Below are positions 32,778 through 40,973 of a stretch of 64,000 nucleotides of DNA, in pieces. The stretch spans positions 248,001-312,000 of the forward strand of contig NZ_WMFA01000001.1 of the NCBI RefSeq assembly GCF_009856445.1, given 5' to 3'. Origin of the DNA: Halobacillus litoralis (GTDB taxonomy: Bacteria; Bacillota; Bacilli; Bacillales; Halobacillaceae). Numbering within the stretch: the stretch's first letter is position 1; each line of letters starts with the position of its first letter. Under the pieces are notes generated by a model. It searched no databases and had not been told where the DNA came from. It worked only from the letters and a program-made list of their open reading frames with translations. Made by a program: the position numbers and the translations under genes.

Positions 32778-33968
32778 GTGAAGACCGAAAAGTCGGATCT
32801 CACCTTGCGCTCAGACCAGATTTTTGATGATTTGGTGGGGTGGCGGAGGGACTTCCACCGCTTCCCTGAACTCAGCTTTCAAGAAAAGCGAACAAGTGAA
32901 AAGTTAGAAGAAATATTAGAAAGCTTCCAGGAATTTGAGATCGAAAAGAATGTCGGAGGCTACGGGATCATTGCCACCGTCAGCCACGGGGAGGGCCCTG
33001 TTGTCGGGATTCGTGCAGATATGGACGCCCTTCCGATCACAGAAACAACGGGTGTTTCCTGGGCTTCACATAACCCTGGAGTCATGCATGCGTGCGGGCA
33101 TGATGCACATATGGCCATCTTGCTCGGCATTGCAAAGTTGTTGGCGGAGGATGCAAAGGCAGGCCGTTTTCAAGGAACGGTCAAACTGATTTTTCAGCCT
33201 GCAGAAGAAAGTTGTGATGAAGCAGGGGAAACGGGAGCGTTAAAAATGCTGGCTTCCGGAAAATTTCAACACATGGACGCCATTTTGTCCCTTCATATGT
33301 GCCCTTGGAGGAAATTCGGAGAGATTCAATGGAATGATGGACCAAGCATGGCGAACAATGATGAATTTCATTTGAGAATTGAGGGAAGCGGCGGCCATGC
33401 GGGATATCCGCAGCACGTGAAAGACCCAATATGGATGTCGACTTATGTGTTGCAGGCGTTATACAGCATAAATGGCCGGAAAGTGAACCCCATGGACGTC
33501 GGCACCATCAGTGTTGGGCAGGTGCATGCCGGAGAGGCCAGCAATGTTATTCCAGGCATTGTAGAGATCCAAGGAACCCTAAGATCCTATAAAGATGATG
33601 TAAGGGAAATGTTAGGCAATGAAATCCGTCAGGCGGCTAAAATCGTCTCAGCGCTCGGCGGGAAATATTCCCTTCGCATCCATCACGGCGAACCCTCATT
33701 GATCAACGATCCTAGAATAAACCGGATCATAAACGAAGCTGCATCCGGGCTCCATATGCATGAAGAGCCCTTTGGTATGGGGAGTGAAGACTTCAGTCAT
33801 TTCACTAGAAAGATACCAGGGGCGATGTTTTTTCTCGGTTGCGGTCTGAAAAGGGAAAGGAGCCTCCATCAATCGGATTTTGATATCGATGAACGTTCAA
33901 TGACGATGGGTGTGCGTGTGCTTTTGGAGAGTGCTTACTTAATACTTGTGCGAGGAGGGGTCCATTGA
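32778..33968 (+). CDS. M20-family deacetylase, DoeB2-like
   Basis: 396 residues from the GTG at 32778, with GGAGGG 5 bp upstream; a GTG at 32763 would place the SD inside the gene. M20 di-metal residues are visible in VGIRADMDALPI, MHACGHDAHMA and QPAEESCDEAGETGA, and GSEDFSHF near the end. Family members remove acyl groups from amino acids. In the doe context it most likely deacetylates N-acetyl-diaminobutyrate, as the M20-type DoeB2 does, in place of the AstE-type DoeB/EutE. It overlaps the next start by 4 bp if that start is TTG. Confidence 0.8.
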   Translation: MKTEKSDLTLRSDQIFDDLVGWRRDFHRFPELSFQEKRTSEKLEEILESFQEFEIEKNVGGYGIIATVSHGEGPVVGIRADMDALPITETTGVSWASHNPGVMHACGHDAHMAILLGIAKLLAEDAKAGRFQGTVKLIFQPAEESCDEAGETGALKMLASGKFQHMDAILSLHMCPWRKFGEIQWNDGPSMANNDEFHLRIEGSGGHAGYPQHVKDPIWMSTYVLQALYSINGRKVNPMDVGTISVGQVHAGEASNVIPGIVEIQGTLRSYKDDVREMLGNEIRQAAKIVSALGGKYSLRIHHGEPSLINDPRINRIINEAASGLHMHEEPFGMGSEDFSHFTRKIPGAMFFLGCGLKRERSLHQSDFDIDERSMTMGVRVLLESAYLILVRGGVH

Positions 33969-35035
33969 GTATGAAAATAGCTATGATTGGATTTGGAGGC
34001 GTAGGTCAGGCATTTGCGGAAATTGTAGAGGAAAAGCATCAGGAACTTCAGCAGAACTACGGACTTGATGTGGAAATCGTGGCCATTTCGGATGTCATGA
34101 AAGGATCCATTTTTCAGCCGGATGGACTGAATATTACAAAGGTACTGGAGTGTGTGAAACAAACGGGTTCTGTAGAAACTTATCCGTCATCCAGTCAAAC
34201 GGTTAAAGGGTGGAACAGTGTCGAAACAATAGAGAAATCACAGGCGGATGTCATCATTGAAGTCACTTATACCGATGTCAAAACCGGTGAACCTGCGCTT
34301 ACTCACTGTCATCGTGCTTTTGAAACCGGTAAAAGTGTCATAACGACTAACAAAGGTCCTGTGGCTCTCGCCTATCAGGAATTGACCGAAAAGGCAAACG
34401 AACATGAGGTGTTTTTCGGATTCGAAGGAACGGTTATGAGCGGAACACCTGCGCTAAGGCTCCCACTGGAAACTCTGGCTGGCAATGAAATCAAGGAAAT
34501 CAGAGGGATATTGAATGGCACAACCAACTATATCCTTACCGCTATGGAAAGTGGAATGACATTGAATCAAGCGCTTGAAAAAGCACAAGCACTCGGTTAT
34601 GCCGAAGCCGATCCGACGAGTGACATTGAAGCTTACGATGTCAGGTATAAAGCGGCTATATTATCGAACCATGTGTATGGGGTTCATCTGGACCCGGATG
34701 ACATTTTCTGTGCCGGGATTACCGGTTTAACAGTAGAAGATATCAAAGAAGCGGAAAAGGCCGGTGAAAAATGGAAGCTGCTTGCCCGGATTTCTCAGGA
34801 TAACGGATCAGTGAAGGCGATTGTCCGACCAGAGCGTGTGAAAAAGGATGATCTCTTAGCTCGTGTGAATGGTGCAACCAATGCAATTGTTTATGAATGT
34901 GATCTTTCCGGTCCCATCATGCTCACAGGTGCAGGAGCAGGGTTGAAGGAAACAGGGTTTTCTTTGTTAATCGATCTGATTCATTGCCACAAACAGAAGC
35001 AGGTAGCCAAAATCGGAGGAGGGAGCCACTCATGA
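33965..35035 (+). CDS. Homoserine dehydrogenase-like oxidoreductase
   Basis: 356 residues with no ACT regulatory domain, shorter than the usual biosynthetic enzyme of about 430. The NAD(P) loop is GFGGVGQAF, and TNKGPVA, GTVMSGTP, ILNGTTNYIL and EADPTSDIEAYD follow, all typical of homoserine dehydrogenase. It would interconvert aspartate semialdehyde and homoserine. Aspartate semialdehyde is the expected product from diaminobutyrate, so it may drain that intermediate. The TTG at 33965 overlaps the upstream stop (TTGA) and has better SD spacing than the ATG at 33971; both are possible. Confidence 0.85.
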   Translation: MSMKIAMIGFGGVGQAFAEIVEEKHQELQQNYGLDVEIVAISDVMKGSIFQPDGLNITKVLECVKQTGSVETYPSSSQTVKGWNSVETIEKSQADVIIEVTYTDVKTGEPALTHCHRAFETGKSVITTNKGPVALAYQELTEKANEHEVFFGFEGTVMSGTPALRLPLETLAGNEIKEIRGILNGTTNYILTAMESGMTLNQALEKAQALGYAEADPTSDIEAYDVRYKAAILSNHVYGVHLDPDDIFCAGITGLTVEDIKEAEKAGEKWKLLARISQDNGSVKAIVRPERVKKDDLLARVNGATNAIVYECDLSGPIMLTGAGAGLKETGFSLLIDLIHCHKQKQVAKIGGGSHS

Positions 35036-36471
35036 CGACGAAGGTTAAAAGCTATAAAATGCTGATCGGGGGAGAATGGCGGGAAGGGTTACACAGTTTT
35101 GAAGTAAGCAATCCGCAGAACGGTGAAGTGCTGGCCACGGTCCCCTCTGCCACGGAAGAGGACATGATCGAAGCTATTGAAACCGCAGACCGCACTTTTC
35201 GCATGAGAGACCCCATCCCTACCCATGAACGCATCCATATACTTAATAGAGTATCTGAGTTTATGGAGAGGGATCACGAAGCGTTTGCAGCAACCATCGC
35301 ACGTGAGGGAAGTAAAACAATTACCGAAGCACGTTCAGAGGTCTCACGAGCCATTCAAACCATTCGGATCAGTGCCGAGGAAGCGAGACGTTTGAAAGGA
35401 GAGACCATCAATTTCGATCAAAATCCAGGCAGTGAAAAACGAGTCGGGTATTATCAACGTTTTCCTGTAGGTGTTGTAGGAGCCATCACTCCTTTTAATG
35501 ATCCGCTCAATTTAGTCGCACATAAAATAGGTCCAGCTATTGCTGCAGGGAATGCGATCGTCGTCAAACCAGCCTCAGCTACGCCTTTAAGTGCGTTGAA
35601 GTTAGCGGAATCATTCGTAGAGGCTGGATTACCTGGAGGTTATCTATCCGTGGTTACTGGGGCAGGGAAGGAAGTCGGAGATCCACTGGTTACCCACCCC
35701 GCCGTCAAAATGGTTTCTTTTACGGGAGGCTCTGATGCCGGAGAAGCTATCACGAGAAAAGCAGGAACGAAGAAAATAAGCATGGAGTTAGGATCGAACT
35801 CACCAGTCATCGTCCTTAATGATGCAGACCTTTCCAAGGCTGTTCATGCGTGCTGTTCGGGTGCTTTTTCAGCGGCAGGGCAGAATTGCATCGGTGTTCA
35901 AAGAATCTTTGTGGGAAGAGAACTTTATGCAAGTTTCCTCGAAGGACTTGTGGAAGCCGCTGAAGCACTGAAGGTCGGCGATAAAATGGATGAAAGAACT
36001 GATATAGGTCCGATGATTAATGAAAAAGAAGCGGTCCGTGTATCCGAATGGGTCGAAGAAGCTTTAGCAAAGGGAGCACAAATAGAAACAGGCGGGGTCC
36101 GTGATGGAGCATACTATTCTCCAACGATTCTTAGCCATGTTCCGTCAGAAGCGAAAGTGATGACAGAAGAAATCTTCGGCCCTGTGGTGATTGTAAACCC
36201 TGTCGCTGATCTAGAGGAAGCCATTGATCAATCCAATGCTGTTAATTATGGTCTCCATGCAGGAATTTTTACAAACGATATCAATCAGGCTTTTAAAGCC
36301 ATAAGAAAAATGGATGTAGGCGGAATTATGATCAATGACAGCAGCGATTATCGAATTGATGAAATGCCATTTGGAGGTACGAAGGGATCCGGTATCGGAC
36401 GAGAGGGCGTACGTTTCAGCATAGAATCCATGACTGAACAAAAAGTCGTATGCTTCCATCTTGATGACTAG
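35032..36471 (+). CDS. Aldehyde dehydrogenase, DoeC-like
   Basis: 479 residues from ATG 35032, which overlaps the previous stop (ATGA) and follows GGAGGG; a frame extending to 34984 is not needed. ALDH landmarks: the general base Glu252 in MELGSNSP, nucleophile Cys286 in AAGQNCIG, the NAD site SFTGGS and EEIFGPVV. In ectoine catabolism DoeC oxidises aspartate semialdehyde to aspartate, which suits its place as last gene of the run. A succinate-semialdehyde or other aldehyde substrate cannot be excluded. Confidence 0.83.
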   Translation: MTTKVKSYKMLIGGEWREGLHSFEVSNPQNGEVLATVPSATEEDMIEAIETADRTFRMRDPIPTHERIHILNRVSEFMERDHEAFAATIAREGSKTITEARSEVSRAIQTIRISAEEARRLKGETINFDQNPGSEKRVGYYQRFPVGVVGAITPFNDPLNLVAHKIGPAIAAGNAIVVKPASATPLSALKLAESFVEAGLPGGYLSVVTGAGKEVGDPLVTHPAVKMVSFTGGSDAGEAITRKAGTKKISMELGSNSPVIVLNDADLSKAVHACCSGAFSAAGQNCIGVQRIFVGRELYASFLEGLVEAAEALKVGDKMDERTDIGPMINEKEAVRVSEWVEEALAKGAQIETGGVRDGAYYSPTILSHVPSEAKVMTEEIFGPVVIVNPVADLEEAIDQSNAVNYGLHAGIFTNDINQAFKAIRKMDVGGIMINDSSDYRIDEMPFGGTKGSGIGREGVRFSIESMTEQKVVCFHLDD

Positions 36472-36547
36472 AAAAGCCGCTTGAGACCGTCCATTTGTGT
36501 TTGTCATTCATCTGGTAGGGGAATGCCTCCACAAAGGAGGTCATGGA

Positions 36548-36754
36548 ATGGCACAATTTTACGTGAATCAGAACCAACAGACTGGTGGCGAACATGAAGT
36601 GCATGTTGAAGGCTGTGATTTTATGCCTTTTGAGCAGAATTTATTGGAATTGGGCGGCCACGACGATTGCGCAAACGCACTTGAGGTTGCCAGAAATACT
36701 TACGATGATGTCAATGGCTGCAAACATTGCTGCCCCGACTGTCACACCAAATAA
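36548..36754 (+). CDS. Small conserved Cys/His-rich protein of unknown function
   Basis: 68 residues from ATG 36548 (GGAGG 7 bp upstream); the ATG at 36497 lacks a site. The layout A-x-F-Y-V-N-x-N, then HEVHVEGC and a C-terminal NGCKHCCPDCHT is one I have seen in small widespread bacterial proteins of this size. The five cysteines and C-terminal H-C-C-x2-C-H cluster suggest metal binding. It is not part of the doe run, being 76 bp downstream with its own site, and is followed by a terminator. Confidence 0.7.
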   Translation: MAQFYVNQNQQTGGEHEVHVEGCDFMPFEQNLLELGGHDDCANALEVARNTYDDVNGCKHCCPDCHTK

Positions 36755-36761
36755 CCTTCTC

Positions 36762-36801
36762 AAAACCTGAACGGTCCTTAAAGGAACCTTCAGGTTTTTT
36801 A
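36762..36801 (+). terminator. Terminator after the small Cys-rich gene
   Basis: Stem AAACCTGAA with TTCAGGTTT, extended by GGT and ACC, then TTTTTT. Confidence 0.82.
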
Positions 36802-36820
36802 TTGATTTCACTATATGACA

Positions 36821-37284
36821 GGATTGTGGAAGACTCGATTTCGAGACTTTTGTCGGAGTTAAGGGGCTCCGGGAAAAGGTTCGCTTTCCGTGGGCGAGTG
36901 ATGAGCCTCCTCGAGCTAACACTCTGCGGGGTCTCATCCACCACGCACTTCCCACAGGAGTCTCACCGTTTCCCTCCGCCCCTTTACCATACGAGGTTCT
37001 CGAAATCCGTCTACCAGTAACCTGCCGAGCTCTGTAATAAAGCTCTCCGCATGATAAGCGAATGGGGACACGACGTGTGTGTTTTTCTACGGATCGATTC
37101 AGAGCACTGTAAATTGTCGTTTCACTGACCCTGTATCCATGTCCAGGAATTGTCATTCATGATCTCAACTAGATAAGGCTTCCTTGGACGAGGCGCGGTA
37201 TGTGCTCCTTGCGTTCCCGCGGAAAGCGAGCTACTCCCCGCTGCACCATCCACTTAACAAAAGTCTCGAAACTGAGTCTTCAAC
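36821..37284. repeat. Interspersed element A (TIR-bounded, 464 bp)
   Basis: Left end GGAAGACTCGATTTCGAGAC and right end GTCTCGAAACTGAGTCTTC are terminal inverted repeats around a TTTCGAGACTTT core. Inside are a GC-rich block (36870-36985) and a partial copy of the same block in the other orientation (37175-37250), separated by about 190 bp of unique sequence. Apparent ORFs here are shadows. It shares its left block (GGGGCTCCGG) and its centre (GTATCCATG, CAACTAG) with element D. It fills most of the 650-bp gap. Confidence 0.8.
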
Positions 37285-37404
37285 TAAAAGGAGCTTATGT
37301 GAAATAAAGAGAGGAATTGGTGTGCTGAACTGGTACTTCTTCTCAGGGATATTGTTTGCTTTGATGCAAATAGTAAACGTGAAGATTAATCCTGAGGAGG
37401 ATGC

Positions 37405-38175
37405 ATGATGAAGAAAAAGTGGTTTATTCTATTCGCAGCGCTCATGATGATTGCCATGTTAGCTGCTTGTAATACATCGGAAGAACGTGCGCGTGAAAGT
37501 CAGCGTAACAACTTGAATCAAGTCAGTTTTGGTCCAGAAGACCAAGGCATGCAAGGGAACGGAAATCAACCGGGAGAAATGGAACCAGGGGCATACGGTC
37601 AAAACCGCTTTGATGCCAACATTCCTTTTGAAGGCATGAACCCAAGTGGAACAAACAGATCCATTCAAGGTCCATACTTTTTTGACCATGAGGGCCGTTA
37701 CACTCAAGATCCACAAGGTGGAGACCAGGCGCAACGACAAAACCCTGATCAAGCTGAGCAAAATCGTGATAATACTGCACGAGAGAGCGATGAGGCAACG
37801 GGTGACTTTCAACAACAGGTCATTGATTTGACGAACAAAGCTCGTGAGAAAAATGGCCTGAAACCTCTTAAAAATAGCAATGAAGTTGAAGAAGTAGCTC
37901 AAACGAAATCTGAAGATATGGCGAAGAACGATTATTTTTCCCATACTTCTCCAACTTACGGAAGTCCTTTTGATATGCTGAGGGAATTTGGAGTGGATTA
38001 CTCCACAGCAGCTGAGAACATTGCTGCAGGCCAGCAGTCTCCGCAATCAGTTGTCGATGGCTGGTTGAACAGTTCAGGTCACCGTAAAAACATTATGAAT
38101 AAGAATGTGACGCACATTGGGGTTGGATATGCGAAAGACGGCAACTATTGGGTACAAATGTTTATAGCAAAATAA
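37405..38175 (+). CDS. CAP-domain (YkwD-like) lipoprotein
   Basis: 256 residues. A signal peptide with lipobox LAAC is at about residues 18-22. Residues 25-130 are low-complexity, rich in Gln, Asn and Gly. A C-terminal CAP/SCP domain (about 135-256) carries HTSPTYGSPFDMLREFGV, AAENIAAGQ, GWLNSSGHRKNIMN and GVGYAKDGNYWVQMF. The conserved His of FSHTS and the ENIA and SGHR residues are present. YkwD-type proteins are common in spore formers; the molecular role is unsettled. GAGGAGG precedes two tandem ATGs. Preceded by element A, followed by a terminator. Confidence 0.88.
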   Translation: MMKKKWFILFAALMMIAMLAACNTSEERARESQRNNLNQVSFGPEDQGMQGNGNQPGEMEPGAYGQNRFDANIPFEGMNPSGTNRSIQGPYFFDHEGRYTQDPQGGDQAQRQNPDQAEQNRDNTARESDEATGDFQQQVIDLTNKAREKNGLKPLKNSNEVEEVAQTKSEDMAKNDYFSHTSPTYGSPFDMLREFGVDYSTAAENIAAGQQSPQSVVDGWLNSSGHRKNIMNKNVTHIGVGYAKDGNYWVQMFIAK

Positions 38176-38179
38176 GTAG

Positions 38180-38214
38180 ATGTGACGCTTGGTTATCATC
38201 AGGCGTCATGTTTT
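38180..38214 (+). terminator. Terminator after the CAP gene
   Basis: Stem TGACGC / GCGTCA with a 14-base loop, then GTTTT; a modest hairpin. Confidence 0.55.
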
Positions 38215-38241
38215 ACATATAAATCAAGGCAGGGATAGAGA

Positions 38242-38937
38242 ATGAAGAATATTTGGATCCTGGTCATGGTGTTCGCTGTCATTCTGGCACCTTCGGACCT
38301 AGCAGCTTTTAAAGAAAAGAGATTGGTCGCCATCGGAGATTCTATTCCATTTGGTTACAACTTGGATGAAGATAATAATAATCCTCCAAAAGAGTCGTTT
38401 CCATCTTTAATAGGAGTGAAAAAGGATATAGAAGTGACCAATTTGAGCATTCCCGGCCTGACATCTGCTGAATTGTTAACTGCTGTGCAATCCAATGATA
38501 TCTTCAGAAAGAGTATTAAGAACGCCGATTATGTCATTGTGTATATCGGTGGCAACGATTTATTGAATGTCGTAAAAAAGAATGGGGGGCTGGATGGCTT
38601 AAAAATGGAGGAGGCTGCCCCGGTTATTCGAGATCTCATTTATAATGTCTATTCGACCATTCTTGAGATTGACGAATTAACGAGCGGGAAGGTCCTCGTT
38701 TACAACATCTACAATCCTTATCCAGCTGCCGGTGATCAGTTGAACACGCCGCTCGCTTATATTAACCAACAGTACGCTTCCTTAATCAAGCTGCTGAAAC
38801 ACTTTGCTTCCGTTACACTTATTGATGCTTATAAAGCCTATCATGGTCACCCTGAGTACATCATTAAGGGGGATGTCCATCCAACAGCAAAAGGTCAGCA
38901 GGTACTGGCTAAAATCGCCTTGAAACACATGGATTAA
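38242..38937 (+). CDS. Secreted SGNH/GDSL-family hydrolase
   Basis: 231 residues with an N-terminal signal peptide of about 22 residues ending near LAAF. SGNH blocks: block I GDSIPFGYN (Ser nucleophile), the Gly block NLSIPGLTSAE, block III GGNDLL, and block V GDVHPTAKGQ (catalytic Asp and His). Such enzymes are lipases, esterases or peptidoglycan O-acetyl esterases; the substrate is not evident. A short AGGGATAGAG ribosome site is weak. It is co-directional with its neighbours but has separate spacing. Confidence 0.87.
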   Translation: MKNIWILVMVFAVILAPSDLAAFKEKRLVAIGDSIPFGYNLDEDNNNPPKESFPSLIGVKKDIEVTNLSIPGLTSAELLTAVQSNDIFRKSIKNADYVIVYIGGNDLLNVVKKNGGLDGLKMEEAAPVIRDLIYNVYSTILEIDELTSGKVLVYNIYNPYPAAGDQLNTPLAYINQQYASLIKLLKHFASVTLIDAYKAYHGHPEYIIKGDVHPTAKGQQVLAKIALKHMD

Positions 38938-39010
38938 GCCAATGCTGGGTGTGGGTGTTTCTAACCGATTTCATGTATAATGAGGATAGGTTATTTTGGA
39001 GGTGTCTTAC

Positions 39011-39997
39011 ATGGTTAAGTTTGGAATTATAGGAACCAATACCATTACAGAAAAATTCATAGAAGCAGCGAAACAGCATGACCATTTCATATTACAGGCC
39101 GTATATTCTCGTACAGAAGACAAAGCAGCCGCTTTTGCATCCAAACACGATGCACGGGAGACTTATACAGATATAGAAAAGATGGCCTCAAGTTCGAATG
39201 TGGATGCGATTTATATTGCGAGCCCGAATGCCTTTCATGCGGAGCAGGCGAAGACGATCATGAGGAAAGGAACGCACATCTTATGTGAAAAACCGATGGC
39301 TTCTAATCAACAGGAAATTGCTTCAATGATTGAAGTAGCCAAAGAAGAAGGCGTTGTGTTAATGGAAGCAGTGAAGTCTACACTCATGCCGGGTTTTTTA
39401 AGCATACAGGAACATCTACATAAAATCGGCAAAGTGAGACGTTTTGTAGGAAACTTCAGTAAGTATTCCTCTCGTTATGATGCATACAAAAGAGGTGAGG
39501 TTTTGAATGCCTTTAAACCTGAACTGTCGAACGGTTCCTTGATGGATCTTGGTATTTATGGAATTTATCCGATGGTCGCTCTTTTTGGTGCGCCCAATCA
39601 TGTCCAGGCCAGTGCCGTGTTTTTGGATTCTGGTGTTGATGGTCAAGGGAGTGTGGTTGCAGCGTATGATGACATGGAGGGAGTGGTGGTGCACTCCAAA
39701 ATCGTGGATTCTCATGCTCCTTCTGAAATTCAAGGGGAAAAAGGTACGATGCTCATTCCCAATATTTCGGAGCCGAAAGATATAAAAATCATGTATAGAG
39801 ATGGATCCATAGAAGAGCTTATTTTCGAAGATGAGTTTTCACCTATGTATTATGAAGCGGCTGAATTTATTAGTCTGGTGAAGAAGGAAAAAAGTCGGTC
39901 GGAGAATAATTCGTTGGAGCATACGCTGATTACAGCGAAAGTCATGGAGGAAGCCCGGAGGCAAATCGGCCTGGTTTATCCTAATGACCGCTCTTAG
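39011..39997 (+). CDS. Gfo/Idh/MocA-family oxidoreductase
   Basis: 328 residues from ATG 39011 with GGAGG 8 bp upstream; a TTG at 38996 overlaps that site. The N-terminal Rossmann domain starts GIIGTNTITEKFIEAA and contains YIASPNAFHAEQAK and the EKPMA motif (catalytic Lys) near residue 93. The C-terminal half is the dimerising beta-sheet domain. Family members act on sugars, inositols or related diols; no nearby gene shows the substrate. A TATAAT at 38976-38981 is a likely -10. Confidence 0.88.
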   Translation: MVKFGIIGTNTITEKFIEAAKQHDHFILQAVYSRTEDKAAAFASKHDARETYTDIEKMASSSNVDAIYIASPNAFHAEQAKTIMRKGTHILCEKPMASNQQEIASMIEVAKEEGVVLMEAVKSTLMPGFLSIQEHLHKIGKVRRFVGNFSKYSSRYDAYKRGEVLNAFKPELSNGSLMDLGIYGIYPMVALFGAPNHVQASAVFLDSGVDGQGSVVAAYDDMEGVVVHSKIVDSHAPSEIQGEKGTMLIPNISEPKDIKIMYRDGSIEELIFEDEFSPMYYEAAEFISLVKKEKSRSENNSLEHTLITAKVMEEARRQIGLVYPNDRS

Positions 39998-40007
39998 GGT
40001 CCTGCGG

Positions 40008-40042
40008 AAAGAGGCACTCACCGGCATATGTGCCTCTTTTTT
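40008..40042. terminator. Bidirectional terminator
   Basis: Stem AAAGAGGCAC / GTGCCTCTTT with a 12-base loop and TTTTTT, between convergent genes. Confidence 0.85.
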
Positions 40043-40408
40043 CTATTGTTCTTTTAATTGATTCGTTACGTCAGGTAGACTTTCTTGCTGGTCCGCCCTT
40101 CGCTTATGGTGGATGCCCCATTCGTTCATCTTCTCCAGGAAAGAGGCTGTTGTCCGCCCATAAGGTGTCACACGATACTCTACTCTGGGAGGCACGGTTT
40201 CATAATCGATACGTTCGACCAAGCCATCATGGATGAGCTTCTTTAACTCTCTGGCAAGAATTCGGGAAGAGATGTTTCCATCAAGGGACCGCCGCAGTGC
40301 ATTAAAACGCAGATGATTTTCGTGGATGAGTTTCCAAAGAATTAACCCTTTCCACTTTCCGCATACCACTTCAAGAGTAACATCAAGGCCGATCCCATCT
40401 TCCTTCAT
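40043..40408 (-). CDS. HxlR-family transcriptional regulator
   Basis: 121 residues, winged helix of the HxlR/YodB/HypR type: VVCGKWKGLILWKLIHENHLRFNALRRSL, then ISSRILARELKKLIHDGLVERIDYETVPPRVEYRVTPYG. Cys16 sits where redox-sensing members of the family keep their reactive cysteine. It follows a small gene with a 16-bp gap and is divergent from a heterodimeric ABC exporter. Control of that exporter, or of itself, by reactive or toxic compounds is inferred from position. Confidence 0.88.
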   Translation of the reverse strand: MKEDGIGLDVTLEVVCGKWKGLILWKLIHENHLRFNALRRSLDGNISSRILARELKKLIHDGLVERIDYETVPPRVEYRVTPYGRTTASFLEKMNEWGIHHKRRADQQESLPDVTNQLKEQ

Positions 40409-40424
40409 CTGTTTTCACCTCACG

Positions 40425-40622
40425 TTATTTTTTTGTTATTTGTCCTTGTTTTTGCATGGCTTTTTCGTAGCCTTCCAATATCCCCTGGGCATAAACTTTG
40501 TTCAATACCGTCATGGTCTGAGGGATGACGTTTTCTTCTTCCGATTCCGAGACTTGATTTAACAAGTCCACGAGTTCTAACAATTCTTCAGAAATGGGGA
40601 AAATCGGTTTTATGTTGTCCAT
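40425..40622 (-). CDS. Small hypothetical protein upstream of the HxlR regulator
   Basis: 65 residues, acidic N-terminal half and basic C-terminal half, with predicted helices (SEELLELVDLLNQVSESEEE; TVLNKVYAQGILEGYEKAMQ) and no membrane segment. A GGAAGGTG site precedes ATG. It shares a transcript with the HxlR gene (16-bp gap). I do not recognise the family. Its partner regulator suggests an accessory or regulated small protein. Confidence 0.55.
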   Translation of the reverse strand: MDNIKPIFPISEELLELVDLLNQVSESEEENVIPQTMTVLNKVYAQGILEGYEKAMQKQGQITKK

Positions 40623-40689
40623 TAATGGATCACCTTCCTGTTTGTTCGGGAAAATACTATTACTATAATTCTATTTGCTTTTTATACGG

Positions 40690-40712
40690 GTAACAAGTAC
40701 TTACATAAATGT
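40690..40712. promoter_or_regulatory. Candidate HxlR operator in the 350-bp divergent region
   Basis: The 8-bp palindrome AAGTACTT (40695-40702), flanked by GTAAC and ACATAA, resembles HxlR-family sites. It lies 70 bp upstream of the small gene and hxlR. The rest of the region to 40973 holds several TATA-like boxes (for example TATACTGAAA near 40823) and no ORF. Confidence 0.35.
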
Positions 40713-40973
40713 GCGTGTACATTGCCTATTATGACTTAACCGATTGTGAATAATCAACATGTAAGTCCGTGTTTTTGGCTCAGTGGCGCACATCAGCAGA
40801 AGGGTTAGTATTATACAAAAGTTATACTGAAATAGCTGGACTTGTTATTTTTTGTATAACGAAATCTTTCCAGAGTCTCAAACCATGCAAGAACATCACA
40901 TTTTAATAAATGAAAGACATTCTGGATCTGTATAACAGGTCTATAGATTTGATCCACGTTTGGAGGATTTTGT

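Noticed and set aside
36641-37156. 171-codon minus-strand ORF in element A
   Set aside because: It runs through a terminator, an inverted-repeat element and part of the small Cys-rich gene on the other strand; composition is Arg/Ser-rich and has no family features.
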